64,000 bases of DNA from Chamaecyparis obtusa. Its lineage: Eukaryota; Streptophyta; Pinopsida; Cupressales; Cupressaceae. The notes beneath the pieces were generated by a model, which did no database searches, was not told where the DNA came from, and was given only the letters and a program-made list of their open reading frames with translations. The position numbers and the translations under genes are program-made. Below are positions 23,109-34,324 of this stretch, one piece after another (the first letter of the stretch is position 1; each line of letters starts with the position of its first letter). Location of the stretch: the NCBI GenBank assembly GCA_027943335.1, contig BSBK01008835.1, positions 62,001-126,000 on the forward strand, written 5' to 3'.

Positions 23109-25924
23109 ATGGCATACTTCAGGGAAGAAAGTCCTAAGTTTGATGGAGAGAATTATCTTAATTGGAAGAACAAGATGGTGACCCATTTGCAGTGCATTTC
23201 TTTTAAATTTTTTAATGTAACCATCCAAGAAGCCAAGATTCCTACATTAGAAGACCTTGCAAAAGATGATGCTACTGATTCTCAAAAGGAATTGTTTCAT
23301 TAGAATGCTATTGCTAAAGAAGCCCTTATCAGTGCCCTATCTGATGGTGAATTTTTAAAAGTAAAAAAGATGGATACAACCCATAAAATTTGGAAGCACC
23401 TTGAAGACATCTTTTAAGGAGACAAAAAATAAAAGGATGCACATAGAAAGACATGGAAGAAAAGATACAGTGCATTAGAAATGCTTCTTGAAGAAAATAT
23501 CAAAGCTTACAATTAGAGGATTAAGGAAGAAGTTGTTGGAATCAAAAATAGTGGTGGAGAGATTTCTAAGGAAGACATTATGGACAAGTTGATGACTAAT
23601 CTTACTCCAGAGTATGAGAGAAAGATCAAAATCCTTGATGAGACCATGTAGCTTATATCAAATTTCAAGAGAGAAACCTTAATCAACAAAATCTCAGCTT
23701 TTGAGATTTCAAGATTGAAGATAGAACCAAAGAGTGAGACAGCTTTCAAAGCAACAGTTCATGGAAAGAAATCTGCAAACACTTCTGGTAATTTTGATGA
23801 TGATGATGATGAAGATAAAACACTAGATGATTTTATTTCTATGATTTCCAAAAGAGAAAATAAAGGAAAAGGAAAATAAGAAGGGCAATTACCATTTAAG
23901 TGCTTTTCATGTAATAAGATTGGTCACTTTGCATCTAAGTGTCCCACTAGAGCTAGAAAGTTCAAAAAGGATTATAAGCCTAAGTATTCTATGGAATTAT
24001 ACTATTCTAGAGATGGTCTCAGATGAAGAATCAAGTGAAGAAGAAATTGGATTCATTTCTATTGTAGACAAAACACATATTAAGTCAGTTCCTAAAAATG
24101 AGAAATTGAATCAAGAGCTAGCATTGATTTCCCAAGCAGATATAAGAATAGATTGGATTATAAACAGTGGTTGTTCACATCACATGAGAGGTGATAAAGG
24201 TAGTTTTTTTCATTTGGATAAATACAATGGAGGTATGGTCAGATTTGGAGACAACACTCCTAAACCTATAGTTGGTAGAGGAGCCATCACTTTGGATGTA
24301 AAGAACAGTACTGATGATGTTCTTTATGTTGATGGTTTGAAACATAACCTTCTTAGTGTTGGACAGTTACTTGGTAAAGGCTATCAGTTGGAGGTCAAAG
24401 ATGACAAATGAATCATTAATAAAAAAGATGGTTTTATCATTGAATCAGGCACAAAGACAAGAGGTAATGTTTTTCAACTCAATTCAGAAGCAAGTTGTTT
24501 TGTTGCTAAAGTTGATGACAGTTGGTTGTGGCATAAAAGACTATGTCATATCAATTTGGATAACATAGTAAAAATAAGAAATGTTAAAGTAGTAAGAGAT
24601 CTACCTAGCATAGCAAAGCCAATTGATACTATATGCAGGGAATGTGTGATGGGGAAGTATGTGAGAAATTCATTCAGGAGAAAGTACAATTGAGTAGAGA
24701 ACAAATTGGATCTGATTCATATAGACCTATGTGGACCAACTCAAACAAGATCATACTATAGTGAAAGGTATTTTATTTTGTTTTTTGATGATTATACTAG
24801 GATGATGTGGGTTGCATTCTTAAAAGATAAGTCAGAAGCTTTTGAGAAGTTCAAAATATTCAAAGCTAAGGTTGAGAATGAATCTAGATTAAAGATAAAA
24901 TGTTTGAGATCAGATAGAGGAGGAGAATTCACCTCTGATAGATTCTATGAGTACAATGAAGAACGTGGCATAAAGAGACATTTAAGTGCATCTAGAACAC
25001 CTCAACATAATAGAATTATAGAGAGAAGGAATAGGATCATTCTTGATAAATCGTGCACCATTATGATAGAAGGAAAAGTTGCACACACCTATTGGAGAGA
25101 TGTGGTCAATACAGCTCCGTCTATAAAATCAATAGAATTCAGTTAAGGCCTAGCACTGAAAAAACACCTTATGAGCTATGGTTTGGTAGTGTTCCCACTG
25201 TAAAATACTTCAAAATCTTTGGAAGCAAGTGCTACATCAAGAGGGATGAAGAAGTAGGCAAGTTTGATGCAAGAAGTGATGAAGGTATTTTTCTTGGTTA
25301 CTCTACTAAAAGTAAAGCTTATAGATGTTTCAATTTAAGATTGAAAAAGATCATTAAAAGTGCTTATGTAAAGATTGATGAAAAGTTTATGATTCAAGAA
25401 AGATATCATGACTACTCACCCATGATTAAAGAAGAACCTAGACCCTCCACTAGTGAGACAATTATTGAGGAAATATTTGACAACATTGATGTGTTGTTCA
25501 ATGACCCTGAGACAAGTGAAGAAGGTACTCCTAAGGCTGATGAGTCAACATCACCTAATGTTCCAAAGTTTACATCAAGAAAACATTCCAAGAAAGACAT
25601 CATTGGAGATCAGAGTGGCAAAGTCTTAACAAGATCACAAGCAAAGAACTCAGGTAGCAATGATGCGGTATATTTACTATCTCAGATTGAACCTTTAAGT
25701 GTTGAAGATGCTTGTAAGGACTCAGATTGGCATGATGCTATGAAATAAGAACTTGATCAGATCATTAAGAATGACACTTGGGTACTAGTCCTAAGACCTA
25801 GTGATAAGAATGTGATTGGAACAAAGTAGATATTCAGAAACAAGATGAATGAAGATGGTACAGTAGTAAGAAATAAAGCAATATTAGTATGTAAGGAATA
25901 TGCACAAAGAGAAGGCATTGATTA
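23109..25924 (+). pseudogene. Copia gag-protease-integrase-RT start (element E)
   Basis: The start is ATG 23109 (MAYFREESPKFDG, then LNWKNKM), typical of UBN2/DUF4219-type Copia gag. A zinc knuckle CFSCNKIGHFASKC lies at 23901-23942, followed by a protease with a decayed active site (WIINSGCSHH, where Asp of DSG is now Asn). Next come an HHCC region (LWHKRLCH...CRECVMG), an integrase core with FFDDYTRMMW, SDRGGEFTS and a Glu near RIIERRN, and a C-terminal integrase part (YELWFGSVPTVKYFKIFG). The RT N-terminus ends at EGIDY. Stops and frameshifts (near 23301, 23415, 24411, 25110) make it nonfunctional. It is interrupted by F at 25925 and continues at 28506. Confidence 0.88.
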
Positions 25925-28505
25925 TGTTAGGCCATTTTTCTATCATGGAAAAATCCTTTGAGAATGTCCTCCTCCCTATAAATGTTTCTTGGTTTGTGCC
26001 CTGCCCTATGTTCCTTGTGTTGTCGCCTTGCTTTAATCCAGACTGCATCTCCTAAATCATAAAGCCCAAAAAGTTTTTTGAGTTTCAAGGTCCGTGGGAA
26101 GCAATCTTTAAAATTTTCCATAGTGTCAAAAACCCACAGTGTTCTCAAAAGTCCATGATGTTTTCGGTCTGTGTGTTTTCAACCTTCATTGTTTTTGACC
26201 TTGTGCTTCCTACTTTTGTGCGTTTATCCTTTGGTGTCGAAAACTCTGTGTGTTTTCAGTCTTCCGCTGTGCTAAAAAAATTGTATGTTTTTGACCTCGC
26301 ACTAGTTCCCTATTTGCTAACATTCCCTCAATTGCGCAAGTCCGACGTGGGTGGTGGGTCTAGGCTCTTCCTAATTGGCTATCGCATGGCCACATGTCAG
26401 ACTTTTTTGACATGTGATCATGCGACCGCCTGCCACCTGTCCGCATGGTCCCAGTTCTTAGTGATGTTCTTCTCAGCTACTTGGTAGTTCATTCTTTATT
26501 CGATGACCTGGTGACTATGTTGTCGCATGATGTCCTCTTTTTTGGTGGTTAGCGGTTAGCATCTCATGACTTGGCAAGCGGTTTGTCATGAAATCACCAG
26601 ATGCTTGGTAGTTGGTAGGTGGGCTCAATTCTTCAAGTGGCAAAGGAGAAGAGATCGACGGTTAGCATGTGATTGCAAGGAATATTCTTTCCCCTTGCAA
26701 TCATGCACCTACCATGGATTCTGTTTGCAGAGCACGGTGATCCCGGTCTTAGACAATAGGCGAAGATGTGTTCTGATTGGCCATCGCATGGCTGCATGTC
26801 AGACTTTTCTGACATGCAATCATGTGACTGCCTGCAACTTGTCCACGTGATGTTCTTCTCTGTGCTGTTTGGTTGCCTGGCGGTTGGTCTTCTTCTAGCA
26901 ACCTGGTGACTTGCGGTCTTCTCTCAGTCACTGAATCTTGGTGGTTCAGTCCCTAGCATCTGGTGACTTGGCTGGCGGTTAAGATTTCCATAGTCGCGAT
27001 GTCGCTAGATGGTGGGCCTAGTATTTCTTAAGCAGAATAACATGCAGAAGAGATCTACGGTGGCTGCATGATCATGAGGAATATTCCTCCCCTTTATGAT
27101 CATGCAACCACTGTCTGATCTTCCCAAAGGTGTAAAGCTTTTCCAGGTGGTGGGTCCATTTGCCTAGGTGTGCTGAGGTGGATACACGAGGTGGGTTCAA
27201 TACATAGGGGCAAGAAGTAGTTGTAGTGTTGGTGGGTTGTCACATGATTGTGTAGCCCATCTTCATGCTATGTGATCATGCAACAAATATTGATATATCA
27301 CAGTTGCGGAGTTAGCCCGAGATGCCTGGATGAGTTAGAGTTGCGAAGACCGAGAAAGATAAAAATCTAATGGAAGGGATATAAAGTTGATCTCTGTTCG
27401 AATCATGACCACTAATGAGTTGGGTATCAAAGATGTAGCCATTTGATTTTGAATTCAAATTTTCTAAGGGTTTCCAGTGACTAGAAAGGACTGGTTTTCA
27501 ATGCAGAAGCGACCTTGTTTGGTGAGAAGTGATTGGTTTCCATTCGCAGTGTGGTCTAGGGTCTATGCGGTTAATTGCAAAGGAGGTTTGGTACTTGGTG
27601 AAGGACTTTCTTGGCTCGAGGTGTATTTGTAGTAAATTTTGTGACCATTTCCAATAGGTTGGGTGGTTGAAACCCTAACCCTAGTCATCTGTCACTTGTT
27701 GCAGATTTTCAACATGACTAGGGGGTATAAGTTAGAGAATTCTAGATTTTGCAGGGGTTCCAAAATCTTATTGCTTTTGGTCCCTAGTTTTTTACTATAA
27801 TACACTGATAGAGGTTTGATTTGGTGTCTTTTTCTCAGCTTTTTGTCATGCTAATTGTATGTTGATTCTGGATTTGTTAATGAAAACATTCTTGAATCCC
27901 AATCTTGTATCTTGTGTATGTGTTCTTGCTTGACTCTGAGCTCATATATGTTAATATCACAAAGTGTTAATGTATGGTAAACAAAGAGTATTTTGAATTC
28001 ATCTCTGAGTTTCTAAAAAAGTTAGGATTAAAGCCTTTTAGGTAAATTCAATGAGTTTACAGCTAGGTATAGAATTTGATGTCCTTGTGCTTGAGGGAAA
28101 GGGGTAATAGGCAAAGCACTTACTCTGGTTTCCATTGTGTTTGATTTGAGGTGTTTAGTTGAAGTATACAGCTGGGTGACTCTTAGCCCTTGGATAAGGC
28201 ACTGGTCCTTTCTCTTGAAGTCATGGTTAACAACCACACAAACATAAACATTCATTTGATAAGCCTTTTATTGACTTGTGTTGAGCATTGTATACATCAT
28301 TTTGAAACCCTTTTAGAGAAGTGAGTCAAGGGTACACCCACCTAAGTGTTGAAGCTCAAAGAGTAGAAGGATCCTTTGATCCTTGTTAGTTGGCCCTCTT
28401 CCTTGTGGACTTTGGAGTGGTGATAGAGTCAGAGTTTTATTTAAATTATCCATCAAAGTGTAAATCTGCAAGTTGAAGATCAAAGGGAATAATCCACAAC
28501 CAACA
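25925..28505 (+). mobile_element. Solo LTR F (long LTR family) inside element E's RT
   Basis: 2581 bp, beginning TGTTAGGCC and ending CAACCAACA. The candidate duplications are GATTA (25920-25924) and AATTA (28506-28510), which differ at one base. It matches the inverted copy at 34325-37182 over its whole length. It is noncoding and has no primer site or polypurine tract inside, so a solo LTR left by LTR-LTR recombination is the best reading. It carries several hairpin modules built from GCATGATC-like words (26665-26706, 27065-27106, 27236-27283) and two copies of a CATGTCAGA...TCTGACATG hairpin near 26393 and 26798. Short ORFs here look random. Confidence 0.72.
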
Positions 28506-29809
28506 AATTATTCAAACACATTTGCACTTGTGAGTAGATTAGAAGTTATTAAGTTGTTTTTAGCTTATGCTAAATTTAAAAAATTCAAAGTTTATCAAAT
28601 GGATGTAAAATCAACATTCTTGAATGGAGACTTAAAAGAGGTATACATTGAGCAGCCTGAAGGATTCACCTTATCAGACAGACCTGATATGGTATGCAGA
28701 TTGAAGAAGGCCCTCTATGGACTTAAGCAAGCCCCTAGAGCATGGTATGAGAGACTAGATGGATACTTAACAAAGATTGGATTCAAGAAAGAAGCAGCAG
28801 ATTGTAATCTATTCATTAGAGAGACATCTGAAGGTTTATTTCTTGTAGCTATATTTGTTGATGACATTATCTTTGGAGTTAATGACAAACTCAGTTTTGA
28901 ATTTTCCAAAGAAATACAGAATGAGTTTGAGATGAGTATGATTGGTCCCATCAAGTACTTTTTGGGATTAAATGTGTAGAAGAAAATAAAAAAGGGATTT
29001 TCATTAGTCAATCAAAGTATGTGAAAGAGATACTGAAGAAATTCAAGATGGATGATTGCAAGCTAGTAGGAACTCCTATGATTAATGGATGCAAGATTAC
29101 AAAGGAAGATGACTCACTAGTAGTTGATATAACATTGGATAAGTCTATGATTGGTAAACTCATTTATCTTACTCAGACTAGACCTAACATTTCCAATGCA
29201 GTTGGTATAGTTGGAAGATTTGTAGTAGAGCCTAAACAAAGTCACCTCATGGTAGTAAAGAGAATATTCAGATACTTGCAGGGCACTATAGATTATGGTC
29301 TATGGTATCCTATTTCAAAAAATGTTGAGCTTCATGTGTACACAGATGTAGATTGGGTAGGATGTGTTGATGATAGAAAAAGTACTTCAGGTGGAGCAGT
29401 GCTTCTTGGTGATAGACTTGTCACTTGGACAAGAAAGAAAAAAAATTGTATTTCTCAGTCAACAGTAGAAGTGGAGTATGTTGTAGTAGCCTTGAATTGT
29501 TCTACAATTATTTGGATAAAGAAAATGATAAATGATTTTGGAATTCAGATTGATTATCCTATCGCTATTCACTATGATAACACTAGCACTATCAATATGT
29601 CAAAGAACCCTATGATGCAATCAAAGACAAAATACATTGAGATCAAGTATCACTTCCTAAGAGAGAAAGTGGTAGAGAAAGAAGTCAAGTTGGACTATGT
29701 GAGTACTAAAGAAAAGTTGGCAGATATATTCACAAATCCCTTGCCTAAGGATACTTTTGAGTATCTCAGGGGGAAGTTGGGAGTAATTCCCTTCCCTGAT
29801 TCTACTTAG
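28506..29809 (+). pseudogene. Copia reverse transcriptase-RNase H (element E)
   Basis: This continues the frame interrupted by F. RT motifs are TFALVSRLEVIK, VYQMDVKSTFLNG, LYGLKQAPRAWY and the catalytic FVDDIIFG near 28854. RNase H follows, with HVYTDVDWVGC (an Asp motif), STSGG, CISQSTVEVEYV and YDNTSTINMSKNP, and ends ADIFTNPLPKDTFEYLRGKLGVI before the stop at 29809. One stop near 28976 separates RT from the connection domain. The residues are otherwise well preserved, so E is younger than many neighbours. The plus-strand reading is unambiguous. Confidence 0.9.
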
Positions 29810-30175
29810 AAGGAAGCAAGAATGGCATCAGTCCTCAAGGACTGATGGAAGGTTGACTACTCTACCTCAGGAGTAGTACTAGTGCTTAAAATGAGTGGTT
29901 CCCTTTGCCATTGAATGTCAAAGGGGGAGTATATGTATAGAGTCACGAAAAAAAAAAGTAAAAAGAGGAGTAATATACTGAGGGGGAGCAACATTCAGTT
30001 ATGATAGTAGTACAGTTGAGGAAATGGAGAATGTTAGAATATATTGTAGTAGATGGAAGATTCATCTTTGGTTAAGTTTTGAAGAGGAAATGGAGAATGT
30101 TATAAAAGAAATGTTCATTTGGGTTGATGGTGGTTTTTCATTCCACATGTTGCCATCAATGCCAAAAGGGGAGAT
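29810..30175 (+). other. 3' noncoding region and polypurine tracts of element E
   Basis: An early purine run (GTCAAAGGGGGAG, 29918-29930) and another near 29980 (GAGGGGGAG) precede the terminal tract AAAAGGGGAGA at 30164-30174, directly before the LTR. D has a parallel region at 63726-64000. Confidence 0.75.
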
Positions 30176-31448
30176 TGTTGGGGTTTTGCCAGCAGGCCAA
30201 TACTGATTGTATGTTTGTCATTGATGACAACATATGAAAAGTAGCATGTGTGGAAGTCTTATGCAGTAATCCTTTAGTATATGATGCATGGACATGATAT
30301 TAGCATGATATCATGGGCGTAGAGGTTAACTGTAAGTACAGATAGTTATATAGTAGCTTGTGTCAGTAGTGTTCCTAACAGAGTTATAGGAAGTGTTCTA
30401 TGTATGGTTGTCCATACAGTTGTCTTATGGGCATGTGACCTAGGATATATGTTGAAGACATGTTAGTGATGTTTTAGTTATGAACGCATAGTCTAATGAT
30501 GAACACAAGTGAAGTTATGTAGTCGCTATTCACTAGTAGCAGTTTCCTGTGTTTTTTCAGAAGAGTCGACCAAGATTTTATTGTTTCTTGAGTTGCACCT
30601 ATCTTGAGGATACGTGCCCATGAGTTAAGCTTGGAGAAGTGTTATTGATGTTTGGTTAAGAGTGCATAAGTTAATTTAGCTTACAGAGAAAGTTCCAATT
30701 ATTTTGGTAGAGCCAATAGTGTGTGGGGTGCATGCATAATAGAGCCGAAAGAATGTTTGTTGGAGTTTATTATGGTTTCTCTAATATGATTTCAAGGTGG
30801 TTTTAATAGGCTAACTTGATTATATCATTTGGAGGAAAGATATTTATAGGCAGTCATTTGTGATTTCTTGAGTGTGGTTCATGGTTGATTAAGTAGAGTA
30901 GAGCAGAGTGTGCATAGTGTTGAACCATCAGAAGAAGGTCTATGTGACCAAGTAGCGTATGTGTGCTATTAATTGGAACTGATCCAGATAGCAAGTCAAA
31001 GCGTAGTTCACCAAGATCTAGATATAGTTTGTATCTATTATTTAGAAGGTTGTAGCCTTCACCCATTTGAGCAGTGAGCTCTTGGATAGTTCATCCTCTC
31101 CCCTAACAGGGAAAATTATAAAAGACTCCTAATAGGTCCGACCCTTAACTAGGTCTACTATACTTAATATATTGTAAAGCTACTCCTAACAGGGTAAAGG
31201 ATCTTCTAGCAAGGATCATTATACACTAGTATAAAATATTAGTGGGTATCAAGTCCCACAAGGGTTTTTATCTATTGGGGTTTCCCTGTAAACAAAATAT
31301 TGGTGTTGTGTTCAAGTGTTCTTTCATTGTTTTTATGCTCTATGTTTAAGTATACTTAATTGGATAAAGAATTGAAACTTGTAGATAACTTATTCAACCC
31401 CCCCCCCCCCCCCCCCCTCTTAGTTATCTCTTGGGACTATTCCTAACA
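30176..31448 (+). repeat. 3' LTR of element E
   Basis: 1273 bp, TGTTGGGGTTTTGCC...CCTAACA. It differs from the 5' LTR by many substitutions and by a C tract grown to 20 (31398-31417). TATTTATAGG is conserved near 30840. It is followed by target duplication CTAGA. Confidence 0.93.
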
Positions 31449-32739
31449 CTAGAGCCCCTCAGCTGAATGGGATTGCAAAGAGAATGAATAGTATCCTCAT
31501 TGATATGATGTTCACCATCATGATTGAAGGAAAAGTTGTACACACCTATTGGAGAGATGTGGTCAATATAGCAGTCTATACCATCAATAGTATACAATTC
31601 AGGTCTGGAATCAACAAGATACCCTATGAGCTATGGTTTGGTAATATTCCCACAATGAATTACTTTAGAATATTTTGAAGAGAGTGCTACATCAAGACAA
31701 ATGAAGCAATAGGAAATTTTGATGCAACAAGAAATGAAGGTATTTTCCTTGGTTACTCTACTAAAACCAAAGCTTATAGATGTTTTAATTTGAGATTGAA
31801 TAAGATCATTGAAAGTGCCCATGTTAAAATTGATGAAAATTTTATGGTTAAAGAAAGATATCATGATTATGCACCTATTATTGAAGAACCTAGTCCTTCC
31901 ACTTATGAGATAGTTGTTATAGAGATGTTTGACAATATTGATGTATTATTCAATGACCCTGAAACAAGTGAATAAGAAACCTAGAAGGTAGATGAGATAG
32001 TATCACCTAAAGTTCCAAAGGTTACATCTAGATATCACTCTAAGGATGACATCATTGGAGATCAGAGTAGAAAATTCACAAAAAGATCAAAAGAAAAGAT
32101 TTTAGCAGAAAATGAAGCGGTATGTTTACTATCTCAGATTGCACCTTTAAGTGTTGAAGATGCATGTAATGATTCAGATTGGTGGGATGCAATGAAAGAA
32201 GAACTAGATCAGATTATTAAGGATGATAATTGGGAATTGGTCCCAAGACCTAGTGATAAGAATGTGATTGGAACCAAGTGAATATTAAGAAACAAGATGA
32301 ATGAAGATGGTACAATAGTAAGGAATAAAGAAAGGTTAGTATGTAAGGGATATGTGCAAAGAGAATGTATTGATTATTTAGACACATTTGTACCTGTGAG
32401 AAGACTAGAAGCCATTAAGTTGTTCCTAGCTTTTGGGACATTCAAAAAATTCAAAGTTTATCAAATCGATGTTAAGTCAACATTCTTGAATGGAGAGTTA
32501 AAGGAAGAAGCATACATTGAGTAGCCAGAAGAATTCACCTTATCAGATAGGCCTGATATGGTATGTACATTAAAGAAATCCCTCTATGGACTTAAGCAAG
32601 CCCCTAGAGCTTGGTATAAGAGACTTGATGGATATCTAAGAAAAATTGGATTCAAGAAAGGAGTAGCAGATTTTAAGCTATTTATAAGAGAGACATCTGA
32701 AGGTTTCCTACTTGTAGCTATATTTGTTGATGGCATTAT
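31449..32739 (+). pseudogene. Copia integrase C-part and RT N-part (element D)
   Basis: This resumes D after E. It covers the integrase end (APQLNGIAKRMN, YELWFGNIPTMNYF), a linker, then RT motifs YLDTFVPVRRLEAIK, VYQIDVKSTFLNGE and LYGLKQAPRAWYKRL. The catalytic motif reads FVDG, so the second Asp is lost, and X begins immediately after. In-frame stops lie near 31677, 31974, 32280 and 32522. The product matches E closely, confirming family identity. Confidence 0.87.
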
Positions 32740-34324
32740 TGTTGTCACTAGGGATTGCACCCAAGTATGGCTAAGTGTAGAACCTAGAAATCCTATGAAA
32801 CATGGGACTATTCTCAGGCTGTGGGTAACCTATCTGAGAATAGACCTCCAAATTAAGGACCAGCTTCCCTATGGATCACTTGAAACTTATCTAAAATTTT
32901 AGGAGGAAAGGGAGAGAGTACATAAAATAAACAACTATATTTGAATGAAACAAAGGTGATCCACTGAATTTTAAAGAAGATCCACAACTAAAAGATAAGT
33001 TTACTCCAATAGCAAAACAAATCTAACTCACAACTCAATCCCACTTTTTCAACTCTTAGTGAAAGAAGGTAGTTAGAATGCAGAAAAGGAAGAAAACTTA
33101 ACAAGTATGATATTCTTGATTGCACACAAATCACACTACTGAATTAAGATAAATCCCTAAACACCAACTTGAATTCAATATGTAGATTAAGGATATAGAA
33201 ACATCACAATAATCTAGCATATGACTTCAAAAGAAAACCTGAAATTATAGGAGAACAAGAAGGATCAATTTTATTGCAAAAAAGAAATAGGTACAATTGT
33301 ATCTCTCAGAGCTAAAACACTCATATCAGAGAGAAAGAATGAAGAGCTAACCTCAATCACCAAAAGTGAGAGGTATATGAAATGAAAACTAGGAATCTGC
33401 ATTCAACTCCACTACCGCCTAAGAATAGAAAATCTATAATGGACCCATGAGGCTGCATCATAATTTGAATGCCAGATTCTCAGATTCCTAGGGGTGAGGA
33501 AAGTGGGACCTAAAAATGGATAGTCAAAAAAAGACCACTCTATCCACCAAGTCATGTCTATAACTGATAATCTAACAATGGTTTATAAAAACATCACTTG
33601 TTGATATCTTACAATAAGAAATGAACCATGAATTAACAATAAAAACCTATCCCACTATGACAAAAAGTGGATTTAATATAGTTTTAAATGATTTCAACCC
33701 AAAAAATGGGGAAAAGTATTTTAAAAACAATTACATTTCTAAAGAATCCAGCTATGCCTAAGAAATGGATTAAAAACCCTAAGTCAAACAAAAGGCTCTC
33801 AACCCAATTAAGGGGAAAGTACATTTGATGACCCATGCTAATTAAAATAAACTCATCAATACATAGCATAACCATAGGATCAAAATCCAACTCAATAATC
33901 ATAAAAAACCACCTTGCTTAAGAAACATAGCAAAAAGATGATAATGAATCTTGACCCTAAAAGGGGAGAAGGAAGGAAACTTAATGATCATTTTATCAAA
34001 ACCCCAATGCCGCTGACACTATGGATCTTTCCCCTCGACAACTGGCAGCCTTCCATCTTCACTAGTAGTCCCTAAGCTCAAATTGGAAACAACAACCTTT
34101 GGATTCGTGGCACCATGCTATTAGGTAGGCACTACTCTAAACATTTGTCCTTTCATTTCATGCTTGATTTGAGGGCACTGTGAATGAACTCTGCATTTGA
34201 AGGCCAAAGGCCATGCCTTGTGATGAAAGCTAGGCATCATGTTGTATTTCTTTGTTATTTCCTTGAAGGCATTTGTGATCTCGCTCATAACCATGCCTCC
34301 TTGTATTTACTATTGCATTGAAGG
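32740..34324. other. Element X, left segment (noncoding)
   Basis: No ORF with a recognisable product. It is AT-rich on the left and passes into text rich in GGCAT and GCATT words before the F copy. A short stretch near 32970 (TTAAAGAAGATC) recurs near 62700 at the far end of X, in the same orientation. Nothing else was recognised. Confidence 0.5.

Larger units (their letters stand above)
21762..31448 (+). mobile_element. Element E: Ty1/Copia retrotransposon inserted in element D
   Basis: This 9.7 kb element has LTRs at 21762-23051 and 30176-31448 and a perfect target duplication CTAGA (21757-21761 and 31449-31453). It is a full Copia with gag, protease, integrase, RT and RNase H in that order, all with stops. 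Its RT is split by solo LTR F (25925-28505). Excluding F it is about 7.1 kb. The LTR end, primer site and polypurine tract resemble SIRE/Maximus-type plant Copia elements, an assignment from pattern only. It lies inside a close relative (D). Confidence 0.93.

Noticed and set aside
26155..26850. ORFs of 94-110 residues inside solo LTR F
   Set aside because: Not conserved in the inverted F copy. The Cys/His-rich look comes from repeated GCATG words.
28163..28235. Possible functional tRNA gene
   Set aside because: Only the box A-like part matches. The anticodon and T arms do not pair convincingly, and the segment lies within a repeated LTR.
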